Translations under genes and position numbers: made by a program
Notes under the pieces: model-generated
Database searches by the model: none
Seen by the model: only the letters and a program-made list of their open reading frames with translations
What the model was told of the DNA's origin: nothing
Source: CAYPZU01 sp964415395
GTDB taxonomy: Bacteria > Chlamydiota > Chlamydiia > Chlamydiales > SM23-39
Length of the DNA stretch: 17,617 nucleotides
Reading direction: 5' to 3'
NCBI GenBank assembly: GCA_964415395.1
Contig: CAYPZU010000045.1
Span: 1 to 17,617 of the forward strand
Shown: positions 6,896 to 13,965 of the stretch, piece by piece
Numbering within the stretch: the first letter of the stretch is position 1
Layout of the letters: the number at the start of each line of letters is the position of its first letter

Positions 6896-6908
6896 AATTT
6901 AATAAAAA
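6896..6908 (-). promoter_or_regulatory. TATA box of the helical hypothetical gene
   Basis: On the minus strand TTTTTATTAAATT is centred about 25 nt before the ATG at 6877. The flanking divergent spacer (6878-7042) is very A/T-rich and holds the opposing promoter at 7013. Confidence 0.4.
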
Positions 6909-7010
6909 ACTATTTCAAATTATCAACTACAGAATAACAGAGACATCAATTGGTTGTTTTAATAAAAATCAACATACAGATCATAAAACACAGTTATGTA
7001 TTAGTGATAT

Positions 7011-7020
7011 AGTTAATACC
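7011..7020 (+). promoter_or_regulatory. TATA box of the AglD-like gene
   Basis: AGTTAATACC is centred about 27 nt before the TTG start at 7043. No leader or ribosome site fits between. Confidence 0.4.
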
Positions 7021-7042
7021 CATAATTTTTATTTTCAATTTA

Positions 7043-7957
7043 TTGGATTTTGCAAAAAAAACAATCATAATTATCATTTGTAGTGTTGGATTATACGCAA
7101 TATTTCTAATATTTTCTGACATATCATTATTTATTACAAAATTTCAGGATTTTAATACAAACAATCTCTTATTCATAATCCCACTTGTAGTAACATCATA
7201 TTTTATCAGAGGTCTCAGATGGAATTTTTTGTTAAGATCTTCTCAAATAAAAATCGGAATGAAAGAGAGTATTGGGATTTTTTTATCAGGTATGGCATTC
7301 GGTGTAACACCTGCAAAAATAGGGGAAATAGTCAAATCACATATTCTCAAAAAAAAACACTCTCAACCATTATCCAAAACCACTCCAATTGTTTTCATTG
7401 AGAGATACTATGATCTAGTTGGAATTATAATCATACTACTAATCGGAATGTGGTTTATAGAGTTGGAAAAAATTCTGATCATAGCGTTGTTTGTAATTGC
7501 CTTATCACTCATGATTTTGAGCCAACAAAGAAGCATTTTTGAAAAAATACTCGAAAAAATTTCAAGATTACCTATTTTGAAGAAATATGCAAAAAACATA
7601 TTGTTAAGCTATGACACAGTTAGTTCTTTACTAAAACCAAAAATATATGTAAAATCCATTTCATACAGTATTGCAGCATGGACTACAGAGTCACTTGCAG
7701 TATTTTTCATATTTGACGGATTTAGAATAAATTTGGAAATTCCAGTAGTTGCATTTATTTTTACATCATCCACATTGTTGGGTGGAATATCACTAATTCC
7801 AGGCGGAATAGGAATTGCAGAGGGTGGCATGCTAGCATTATTACTTCTTAACAATATTGACTACACTACATCGTTTAGTTCAGTTTTGTTAGTAAGAATT
7901 ATGACTTTATGGTTAAGTGTTATTATTGGATTTATTGTACTAAAATTTAAAATTTAA
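7043..7957 (+). CDS. Integral membrane protein of the LPG-synthase TM / AglD C-domain family (UPF0104)
   Basis: The 304-residue protein has about seven or eight membrane helices and the ordered signatures of this family: RGLRWNFLL (56-64), TPAKIGEIVK (89-98), ERYYDL (120-125), GGISLIPGGIGIAEGG (247-262) and RIMTLWLSVIIG (285-296). The domain forms the flippase part of bacterial MprF and the C-terminal half of haloarchaeal AglD, which elongates dolichol-linked glycans. Here it is free-standing, with no GT2 domain attached. The GT2 at 11110-11823 could supply the missing half in trans (inference). A role in moving or processing a lipid-linked sugar for the adjacent glycan genes is likely. The TTG start directly precedes the first helix and has a matching TATA box. 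Confidence 0.85.
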   Translation: MDFAKKTIIIIICSVGLYAIFLIFSDISLFITKFQDFNTNNLLFIIPLVVTSYFIRGLRWNFLLRSSQIKIGMKESIGIFLSGMAFGVTPAKIGEIVKSHILKKKHSQPLSKTTPIVFIERYYDLVGIIIILLIGMWFIELEKILIIALFVIALSLMILSQQRSIFEKILEKISRLPILKKYAKNILLSYDTVSSLLKPKIYVKSISYSIAAWTTESLAVFFIFDGFRINLEIPVVAFIFTSSTLLGGISLIPGGIGIAEGGMLALLLLNNIDYTTSFSSVLLVRIMTLWLSVIIGFIVLKFKI

Positions 7958-7990
7958 ATTTTTAATTGAGAAGAGTTAAAATGTTAACAA

Positions 7991-8002
7991 ATTAAATATT
8001 TT
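7991..8002 (+). promoter_or_regulatory. TATA box of the GDP-fucose synthase gene
   Basis: ATTAAATATTTT is centred about 26 nt before the ATG at 8022. It is the best match to an archaeal TATA box in the window. Confidence 0.5.
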
Positions 8003-8021
8003 AGAGTGTATCAAAAGTGAC

Positions 8022-8957
8022 ATGGATTGGAAAAGCAAGAAAATTCTGGTAACTGGTGGAACTGGTTTTTTGGGATCACATGTAGTAGAGAACCTAAAAA
8101 AGAAAGGTGCTACAAACATCATAGTACCAAGTTCAAGAGAATGTGATTTACGAATAAAAGAAAATTGTAATTTGATAACCAAAGGTGTAGATTATGTATT
8201 CCATATTGCAGCCCATGTAGGTGGGATTGGCCTCAACAAGGAAAAACCAGGAGAATTATTCTACGATAATTTAGTTATGGGTACGCATTTGATGGAAGAA
8301 GCAAGAAAAAATGATGTAAAAAAATTCATTTCTTTGGGAACAATCTGTAGTTATCCTAAATTGACATCACAGCCAATAAAGGAGGATTCTCTTTGGTCTG
8401 GATATCCAGAGGAGATCACCGCCCCATACGGTTTGGCAAAAAAAATGCAGTTAGTTCAATCCATGGCATACAAAGAACAATACAATTTTAATTCAATCAC
8501 AGTGTTTGTTACTAATCTGTTTGGCCCTGGGGATAATTTTGAGGACGGAACATCCCATGTCGTTCCATCATTAATAAAAAAAATATGGAATGCAAAACAA
8601 AACAAGGAAAAATTTGTTTCTGTTTGGGGGGACGGAACAGCGACTAGAGACTTTCTGTTTGTTGATGATGCCGCAAATGGATTAATTACAGCTGCTGAGA
8701 AATACAACAAAACAGATCCCATCAATCTTGGCACTGGAGTAGAAATATCAATAAAAGAATTAGTTAATTTAATCATGAAAATAATGAATGTGAATTTGGA
8801 AATCGAATGGAAAACCGACATGCCAAATGGCCAGCCACGGAGATGCGTTAGTACCGAAAGAGCATTTAACGAAATTGAGTTTAAGCCTCAAATCACACTA
8901 GAGGAAGGATTGAGGAGAACCATTGAATGGTATAAAGCAAATCTCACATATGTTTGA
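8022..8957 (+). CDS. fcl: GDP-L-fucose synthase (GDP-4-keto-6-deoxymannose 3,5-epimerase/4-reductase)
   Basis: The 311-residue extended-SDR enzyme turns GDP-4-keto-6-deoxy-D-mannose into GDP-L-fucose using NADPH. It has the Rossmann loop TGGTGFLG (11-18), AAHVGGIGLNK (63-73) as in the family's AA.VGGI.AN, FYDNLVMGTHLMEEA (80-94), GTICSYPKL (106-114), PYGLAKKM (135-142) and GTSHVVPSLI (176-185). By position, C109, Y136, K140 and H179 fall where the E. coli enzyme has its catalytic residues; the usual S107 is a threonine here. It ends 2 nt from the end of the convergent gmd, whose product is its substrate. The start is ATG with a strong TATA. Another 3,5-epimerase/reductase of this subfamily is the only serious alternative. 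Confidence 0.88.
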   Translation: MDWKSKKILVTGGTGFLGSHVVENLKKKGATNIIVPSSRECDLRIKENCNLITKGVDYVFHIAAHVGGIGLNKEKPGELFYDNLVMGTHLMEEARKNDVKKFISLGTICSYPKLTSQPIKEDSLWSGYPEEITAPYGLAKKMQLVQSMAYKEQYNFNSITVFVTNLFGPGDNFEDGTSHVVPSLIKKIWNAKQNKEKFVSVWGDGTATRDFLFVDDAANGLITAAEKYNKTDPINLGTGVEISIKELVNLIMKIMNVNLEIEWKTDMPNGQPRRCVSTERAFNEIEFKPQITLEEGLRRTIEWYKANLTYV

Positions 8958-8959
8958 CT

Positions 8960-10015
8960 CTATATTTTATTGAATTTTCTAAATAACAACTTGTTTTCAT
9001 CAATGTAGTTATATGCATCCCACGGAAAATGCTCTCCTTTTTTCCATCTAGTCCATCTTTCTAGATCCATATTCACCATAATCCCAACCAAGTCACTGAA
9101 TTTTGTTTTAGCTTTCCAACCAAGATCTCTTTTTGCTTTAGATGAATCACCACGTAATGAGTTCACTTCATTTATTCGATATAGTTTTTTATCAGATATA
9201 ACATATTTTTTCCAATCTAGATCAACATGAGAGAATGCTGACTCTACAAACTCTTGTACTGTATGAGTTTCATCTGTAGCTAACACATAGTCATTAGGTT
9301 TCTTTTGTTGAAGCATTTTCCACATACCTTCAACATATTCTGGCGCATAGCCCCAATCTCTAGATCCTTGAAGATTACCTAAAATTAGTTTTTTTTGAAA
9401 TCCAAGCTTTATCTGCGCTACTGCATTAGAAATCTTTCTTGTTACAAACTCCAATCCCCTTACTGGAGATTCATGATTGAAAAGAATACCATTAGTTGCA
9501 AACATATTGTAACCATCACGGTAAATTTTTGTTGTCCAGTACCCATAGAGCTTGGCGGTAGCATAAGGACTTTGAGGTTGAAATGGGGTGTTTTCATTTT
9601 GTTTTGATTTGCCAGAGTTACCAAAAAGTTCACTTGATGAGGCCTGATAATATTTTATATTTGGATCAGTGAGTCGTATGCTCTCAAGCATTCGATTCAC
9701 AGCTAATCCAGTATACTCACCACTAGTAAGCGGTTGATCAAATGATGCTCCAACATAACTCTGAGCTGCAAGATGATATATCTCATCAGGCTTTGCAATT
9801 CTTATGGCCTCAATTAACGATGAAAAATCAAACAGATCAGCTGAAATATAATTAATTTTATCAGATATACCCAAGTAGGATAGACGCCAAAAATTAGGAG
9901 TGGATAACCTTCTAAATGTGCCAAATACAGTATAATTTTTTTCTAAGAGGAATTTTGCAAGATATGCACCATCTTGTCCAGTAATACCAGTAATGAGAGC
10001 ACGTTTAGATTTCAA
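8960..10015 (-). CDS. gmd: GDP-mannose 4,6-dehydratase
   Basis: The 351-residue SDR enzyme makes GDP-4-keto-6-deoxy-D-mannose from GDP-mannose. Marks seen are ALITGITGQDGAYLAKFLLE (6-25), HLAAQSYVGASFDQP (81-95), the catalytic ASSSELFG (125-132, serine in place of the usual threonine, then E129), SPYATAKLYGYW (149-160, Y151 and K155), FNHESPVRGLEFVTRKI (179-195) and GNLQGSRDWGYAPEYVEG (213-230). The common SPRRG is SPVRG here. The arginine-rich turn GTFRRLSTPNFWRL is closer to the GMD/RMD branch than to classic E. coli GMD, so a product used for GDP-rhamnose is possible. The adjacent Fcl makes GDP-L-fucose the better reading. The start is TTG 10015, supported by a TATA 27 nt upstream. Confidence 0.9.
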   Translation of the reverse strand: MKSKRALITGITGQDGAYLAKFLLEKNYTVFGTFRRLSTPNFWRLSYLGISDKINYISADLFDFSSLIEAIRIAKPDEIYHLAAQSYVGASFDQPLTSGEYTGLAVNRMLESIRLTDPNIKYYQASSSELFGNSGKSKQNENTPFQPQSPYATAKLYGYWTTKIYRDGYNMFATNGILFNHESPVRGLEFVTRKISNAVAQIKLGFQKKLILGNLQGSRDWGYAPEYVEGMWKMLQQKKPNDYVLATDETHTVQEFVESAFSHVDLDWKKYVISDKKLYRINEVNSLRGDSSKAKRDLGWKAKTKFSDLVGIMVNMDLERWTRWKKGEHFPWDAYNYIDENKLLFRKFNKI

Positions 10016-10035
10016 TCGAAATATTGCCAGAAAAC

Positions 10036-10048
10036 ATAGTTAAATCCT
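10036..10048 (-). promoter_or_regulatory. TATA box of gmd
   Basis: Minus-strand GGATTTAACTATG is centred about 27 nt upstream of the TTG start. The divergent gene at 10109 has a weaker candidate, AATAATATGTATC (10077-10089), about 26 nt upstream of its GTG. Confidence 0.4.
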
Positions 10049-10108
10049 TACCGCATATGTTGACTGAAATTTACAAAATAATATGTATCTGTTTTTTTTA
10101 TGTAGTTT

Positions 10109-11092
10109 GTGGATTCAGATAAATTTGTAGTTATAACAACAATAAACCCATTTACAAAAGCCATACAAAAAATTGCAAATTCAAAATACAAAGCAATTCT
10201 TGTAGGAGATTTGAAAACACCATCTTACAAAAATAAAAAGATTATTTTTCTTGATGTTAAAAAACAGAGACAATTACCATTTTTAACAATAAAGACATGT
10301 CCCTACAACTCTTATCAGAGAAAAAATATTGGTTATTTGTATGCCATAAACAACGGAGCAAATACGATAATTGAAACTGACGACGACAATTATCCGTTAA
10401 AAAATTGGGCAGAAATTCCAAATTCTAAAAATATGAATTTTGTTTTATCTCCCAAAACATTCAATGTGTATTCAGAATTCACTAAAGAGAGAATATGGCC
10501 TAGGGGTTTTCCACTAGAAGATATTTTGAAAAAATCTAGGAAAAAAATTGTAAAAAAAGACAGTATTAGTGTAGGCATATGGCAAGGATTAGTAAATGGG
10601 GATCCTGATGTTGATGCAATATTTCGTTTAACAAACGGTAACCGATTAAATTTCTCTGAAAAACAGTCTAAATTTGTATTGAATAATGGTGTGTATTGTC
10701 CTTTCAATTCGCAGAATACCATTTGGAAAAAACTATTTTTTTGGTATCTTTATCTTCCAGTTACAGTAAGCTTTAGGGTTACGGACATCTTAAGAGGATA
10801 CATAGCACAACGATGTTTGTGGGAACATGACGCTTATTTGGGATTTACTGGACCTACAATGTTTCAAGATAGAAACAAACACAATTTGATTTCGGACTTT
10901 CAGAGTGAAATTCCCTGTTATCTGCTTGCAAACAAGATAATTGAAATATTAGATAAAATGCCACTGTCAAATTCTCCAGAAGACAACTTGTTGAAAATAT
11001 ACTCCAAGTTAACACAATTAGACATTGTCAAAAAACAGGAATTAACAAGTGTCAAAAATTGGATAAAAGATTTGAGTTTATTACTATCTTAA
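10109..11092 (+). CDS. STELLO/DUF288-like putative glycosyltransferase
   Basis: The 327-residue soluble protein has the look of the DUF288 family, which includes the plant Golgi STELLO proteins and nematode relatives. It starts with FVVITTINPFTKAI, a GT-A-like first strand. A DxD-type metal motif follows in IIETDDDNYPLKNW (DDD 91-93), then WPRGFPLEDIL (130-140), the very characteristic QGLVNGDPDVDAIFRLT (159-175), FNSQNTIWKK and FRVTDILRGYIAQRCLW. I recall these blocks as family hallmarks but could not align them. GT-A glycosyltransferase activity is predicted for the family; sugar and acceptor are unknown. It sits between gmd (divergent) and GT2 (convergent, 17 nt apart) in the glycan cluster. 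The only reasonable start is GTG 10109. Confidence 0.75.
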   Translation: MDSDKFVVITTINPFTKAIQKIANSKYKAILVGDLKTPSYKNKKIIFLDVKKQRQLPFLTIKTCPYNSYQRKNIGYLYAINNGANTIIETDDDNYPLKNWAEIPNSKNMNFVLSPKTFNVYSEFTKERIWPRGFPLEDILKKSRKKIVKKDSISVGIWQGLVNGDPDVDAIFRLTNGNRLNFSEKQSKFVLNNGVYCPFNSQNTIWKKLFFWYLYLPVTVSFRVTDILRGYIAQRCLWEHDAYLGFTGPTMFQDRNKHNLISDFQSEIPCYLLANKIIEILDKMPLSNSPEDNLLKIYSKLTQLDIVKKQELTSVKNWIKDLSLLLS

Positions 11093-11109
11093 TTTTTCTA
11101 GGATCATTT

Positions 11110-11823
11110 TCAATTATTAAAAAAGTAACATTTCAAAACAGTCAAGAAAAATCGTCTTCCCTCTTTTGCTAGATTAAATTTAGAGTACACATCAGATCTT
11201 GCCTTGTGAGATATTGGTATTTCGGCAAAATTTCTAAAACCTTTCTTGTATGCTTTGATTGGAATTTCGGCAAAAATTTCAAACCCATATGAAGAAGTTT
11301 GGATGCTTTTCAATATATGGGATTTGTACACTTTTACTCCGTTTGTTATGTCATTTGATTTAATTCCAAAGAGCATCTTGATTGCATAATTACAAAGTCG
11401 ATTCCCAAAGTATTTTTTTGAAGCATATCCCTCACGTTTTGCATTTTTGTAAAATCGATTCCCAAAGACCATATCATAACCATCATCCATTTTTTCCAGC
11501 ATTTTTGCTAAATCTGCAGGATCTTCAGAGATTTCTGCAGTGGCAATAAGTATCGCATTTTTAGATGAATTCTTTATACCTTCACGAATTGCACTGCCAA
11601 TTCCCTGTTTTCCTTTTCTTGATATTATGACAATTTCCGTTGCGGATTTGCTAACATTTTGAACAATTTCCAATGTTTTGTCGTTTGGGGCCTCATCTAT
11701 GATAACAATTATCTCAAACTCACGAATGGAATTTCTAAAAACTACAAGAAGATTTTCAAGTGCATTTTTGATAAAAACTTCTTCCTTGTATGCCGGCACA
11801 ATAACAGATACAGAAACTTTCAT
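11110..11823 (-). CDS. Family 2 (DPM-like) glycosyltransferase with altered catalytic motifs
   Basis: The 237-residue protein starts at ATG 11823, directly before the first GT-A strand MKVSVSVIVPAYKEE. The second block is EIIVIIDEAPNDKTLEIV (37-54), GKQGIGSAIREGI follows, and the acceptor region includes YDMVFGNRF and NDITNGVKVYKS. Layout and size match dolichyl-phosphate mannose synthase-like GT2 enzymes. However, the usual DDGSxD is DEAPND, and the DxD metal motif position reads TAE (95-97, in IATAEISEDPADL). So the enzyme is divergent or uses different ligands. It has no C-terminal membrane helices, so it may work with the AglD-like protein. The frame is open 31 codons further to GTG 11916, but the TATA box at 11845-11857 fits only the ATG. 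Confidence 0.85.
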   Translation of the reverse strand: MKVSVSVIVPAYKEEVFIKNALENLLVVFRNSIREFEIIVIIDEAPNDKTLEIVQNVSKSATEIVIISRKGKQGIGSAIREGIKNSSKNAILIATAEISEDPADLAKMLEKMDDGYDMVFGNRFYKNAKREGYASKKYFGNRLCNYAIKMLFGIKSNDITNGVKVYKSHILKSIQTSSYGFEIFAEIPIKAYKKGFRNFAEIPISHKARSDVYSKFNLAKEGRRFFLTVLKCYFFNN

Positions 11824-11844
11824 CCTCAACGATTTAGTTATTAG

Positions 11845-11857
11845 ATACTTAAAAAAT
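11845..11857 (-). promoter_or_regulatory. TATA box of the GT2 gene
   Basis: Minus-strand TTTTTTAAGTATC is centred about 27 nt before the ATG at 11823. It lies inside the longer open frame, which argues against the upstream GTG start. Confidence 0.45.
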
Positions 11858-11915
11858 TCAGCTATGCTATTACCAAGACGATAAAACCGCGTATTAGTAA
11901 TTTTTTCAAAGAACA

Positions 11916-11924
11916 CTTATAACA
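11916..11924 (+). promoter_or_regulatory. TATA box of the GT-C gene
   Basis: CTTATAACA is centred about 30 nt before the ATG at 11950. It forms a divergent pair with the GT2 promoter. Confidence 0.4.
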
Positions 11925-11949
11925 ATAATGACAATCGGAAAAGCAGTTT

Positions 11950-13515
11950 ATGCAAAAAGAATCAATGGTAAATTTTTCCATAGTTATTTTTGCAATAATT
12001 GTGTTCACAGTACTTTCCCTAAAGTATGCTCATTTTACAATAGATGACGGGTTTATTGCATTCAGATATTCGGAGAATCTAGCTAATGGTTATGGATTTT
12101 CATGGAATTACGACCAGACACAGGAATTTGGCTTTACTAGTTATTTACACATAATTTTAGTTGCTGTTGGAATAGTAAACGGATTTGATGCAGTAATTTT
12201 TAACAAAATTCTTACGGTCATAGCAGGTGCAATTACAATTCTAGTAGTTGGATTTCTCCTAAAGGAATTAACGAGGGGCCAATTCAAGTTTTATTTTATA
12301 CCATCTCTTGCATTAGCTGCCACTCCATATTTTGCCATCCATGCAATTGCAGGGCTTGAGACTACACTGTTCATCTGTCTCTTTACGCTATCCGCATACT
12401 CATATGTTAGATTTTTGAGAGCCAAAAGTGGATTTGGTCTTATAACAACAATTCTATTCATAATTTTTTGTACATTTACAAGATATGAAGGAATTCTTGT
12501 CGCATTTACAATAATCATACATCAATTTTACTCAAAAATACTGTTGAAGGAGTCTTTTAACTTGAAAAAATTTGTAATATTTTTGATTCCAACACTTTTC
12601 CTTGTTTCTCTTGTGGCTTGGAATTATCATTATTTTGGTCAGCCACTACCTAACCCATTTTATGTAAAAAAATCAACAGAGATTGTAGATGTAATAAGAA
12701 ACATTTACGAACTTGCTGCGGTTTTTGTATTTGTTATTCCTCATGTTTTACTGATCTTACTTTACCTGAAAAATAATCTAAAGAATTCACAGTCTAGTTA
12801 TTTAATTATTCAAATAATTGTGACAGTAATTCCATTTCTCTTCATCAATCAATGGATTAATTATTTTTACAGATATTATTTCCACATGGTGCCAGTTTTG
12901 CTTGCGCTTTCAATTTTTTCGCTGTATTCGATAAAAGGAAAGATCATTATTGGAAAATATGCAAAGACGGTAACAATATTTGTGATTCTGCTATTAATTG
13001 TATATAATCTACCGACAAATACAACTGCCAGAGCAATGGCAGACGGGCAATCAAAAATACTAGAAAGCTCTCACATAAAAATTGGGAAAATATTAGGCAA
13101 GTACGAAAATCTCAAAAACAATACAATAGGGATAGCTGTTGATGCAGGTGCTATACCTTACTATTCAAAATGGAAAGCATATGACTATACATTAAATGAC
13201 GTCTATGTAACACAGCATGGATTTGATGTTGAACGATTTTATAGTTTTGAACCAAAAATCATGATCGTCAATATAGCAGCTCAGGGTTATCCACAAAAAA
13301 CATTATCAAGTTTTGAAAGTGAGATCATTTCATTTTTAGGCAAACCGGATCCGTTAGGACATGTAGATGAAATTATCACACATCCAAAGTTTAAGAATTA
13401 TCAATTGGTTACTTCATATCCAAAAATACTGATTTTTGTTGAAAAAGATTTTGTAATTGAAAATCCAGATCTGATTAACGAATTAATAGAAAACTCAACC
13501 TATTTACGAATTTAA
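11950..13515 (+). CDS. GT-C type multi-spanning membrane glycosyltransferase (PMT/ArnT-like)
   Basis: The 521-residue protein has one N-terminal helix (about 8-24), then the first outer loop HFTIDDGFIAFRYSENLANG with two adjacent aspartates (D32, D33) where GT-C enzymes keep their catalytic acid. About nine more membrane helices run to residue 360. A soluble C-terminal domain (about 375-521) contains IGIAVDAGAIPYYSKWKAYD and EPKIMIVNIAAQGY. This layout is that of polyisoprenyl-phosphate-sugar-using glycosyltransferases, which transfer the sugar on the outer face of the membrane. The acceptor is unknown; a surface glycan or S-layer protein is likely given the Fcl/Gmd neighbours. The start is ATG 11950 with a TATA upstream. 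The last gene of the glycan cluster, it is followed by an A/T-rich spacer. Confidence 0.8.
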   Translation: MQKESMVNFSIVIFAIIVFTVLSLKYAHFTIDDGFIAFRYSENLANGYGFSWNYDQTQEFGFTSYLHIILVAVGIVNGFDAVIFNKILTVIAGAITILVVGFLLKELTRGQFKFYFIPSLALAATPYFAIHAIAGLETTLFICLFTLSAYSYVRFLRAKSGFGLITTILFIIFCTFTRYEGILVAFTIIIHQFYSKILLKESFNLKKFVIFLIPTLFLVSLVAWNYHYFGQPLPNPFYVKKSTEIVDVIRNIYELAAVFVFVIPHVLLILLYLKNNLKNSQSSYLIIQIIVTVIPFLFINQWINYFYRYYFHMVPVLLALSIFSLYSIKGKIIIGKYAKTVTIFVILLLIVYNLPTNTTARAMADGQSKILESSHIKIGKILGKYENLKNNTIGIAVDAGAIPYYSKWKAYDYTLNDVYVTQHGFDVERFYSFEPKIMIVNIAAQGYPQKTLSSFESEIISFLGKPDPLGHVDEIITHPKFKNYQLVTSYPKILIFVEKDFVIENPDLINELIENSTYLRI

Positions 13516-13965
13516 TTATAAGAAGAAACAAAATCAAATAGTGATTTTATGTGAGTAGCGGGTCTGGTGGTTAGATCGCATCCCAATACCACGATTTTTG
13601 CGTGGTTCATGCCTAGTAATAGTATGAAGTTCTGAGCTTTATACTTTTCTATTATAATTCTCTAATCATGTGGATTGATTATAGGAATAATCATGCCTGT
13701 AGTGATTTATGTAGAATTAATACAAAATCTCAAATCAATTTCTGATTCGAAGGCAAAGGAAAGAAGATTCTAAACAGTTATGAAATTATAATAAGCATCT
13801 AATATTTGTAAATCTTTTTTCATGAAATTTCAAATTTGTGTATAATGATCTAAATCAACATGTTTATGTTTAATTGGACATGAAAATTTGCTGAAATTTA
13901 AAATAATAATTTTACATATTCAAATTACATTAAGACTTAAGAAACAGTATTTCCAAAAGTCTTTT
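13516..13965. other. 450-bp A/T-rich spacer between glycan cluster and restriction-modification genes
   Basis: No convincing gene is seen. The spacer holds the G/C-rich structured patch at 13558-13606 and two short open frames (26 codons from ATG 13693; about 25 codons from ATG 13669) without support. A possible TATA, GACTTAAGA (13934-13942), lies about 28 nt before GTG 13966. The methyltransferase frame is open back to TTG 13888, but those 26 codons are A/T-rich and unlike the family. Confidence 0.5.
13558..13606. ncRNA. Candidate structured element: two stem-loops with 7-nt loops
   Basis: Stem A pairs GC.GGTCT (13558-13565, one bulged G) with AGATCGC (13573-13579). Stem B pairs ACCACG (13588-13593) with CGTGGT (13601-13606) around ATTTTTG. 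The loop of stem A contains GTGGT, which could also pair with ACCAC of stem B, so two folds compete. The patch is G/C-rich within an A/T-rich spacer, 43 nt past the previous stop codon. It may be a 3' UTR structure, a terminator or a decayed tRNA-like remnant. Confidence 0.3.

Noticed and set aside
11824..11916. N-terminal extension of the GT2 protein to GTG 11916
   Set aside because: The extension has no family match in layout, and a TATA box lies inside it at the correct distance from ATG 11823.
13669..13773. Short open frames at ATG 13669 and ATG 13693 in the spacer before mod
   Set aside because: About 25 codons each, with no promoter at the right distance and no recognisable motif.
13888..13965. 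N-terminal extension of Mod to TTG 13888
   Set aside because: The 26 residues are A/T-driven (LKFKIIILHIQITLRLK) and precede the conserved VLNWIGK opening; kept only as an alternative start.
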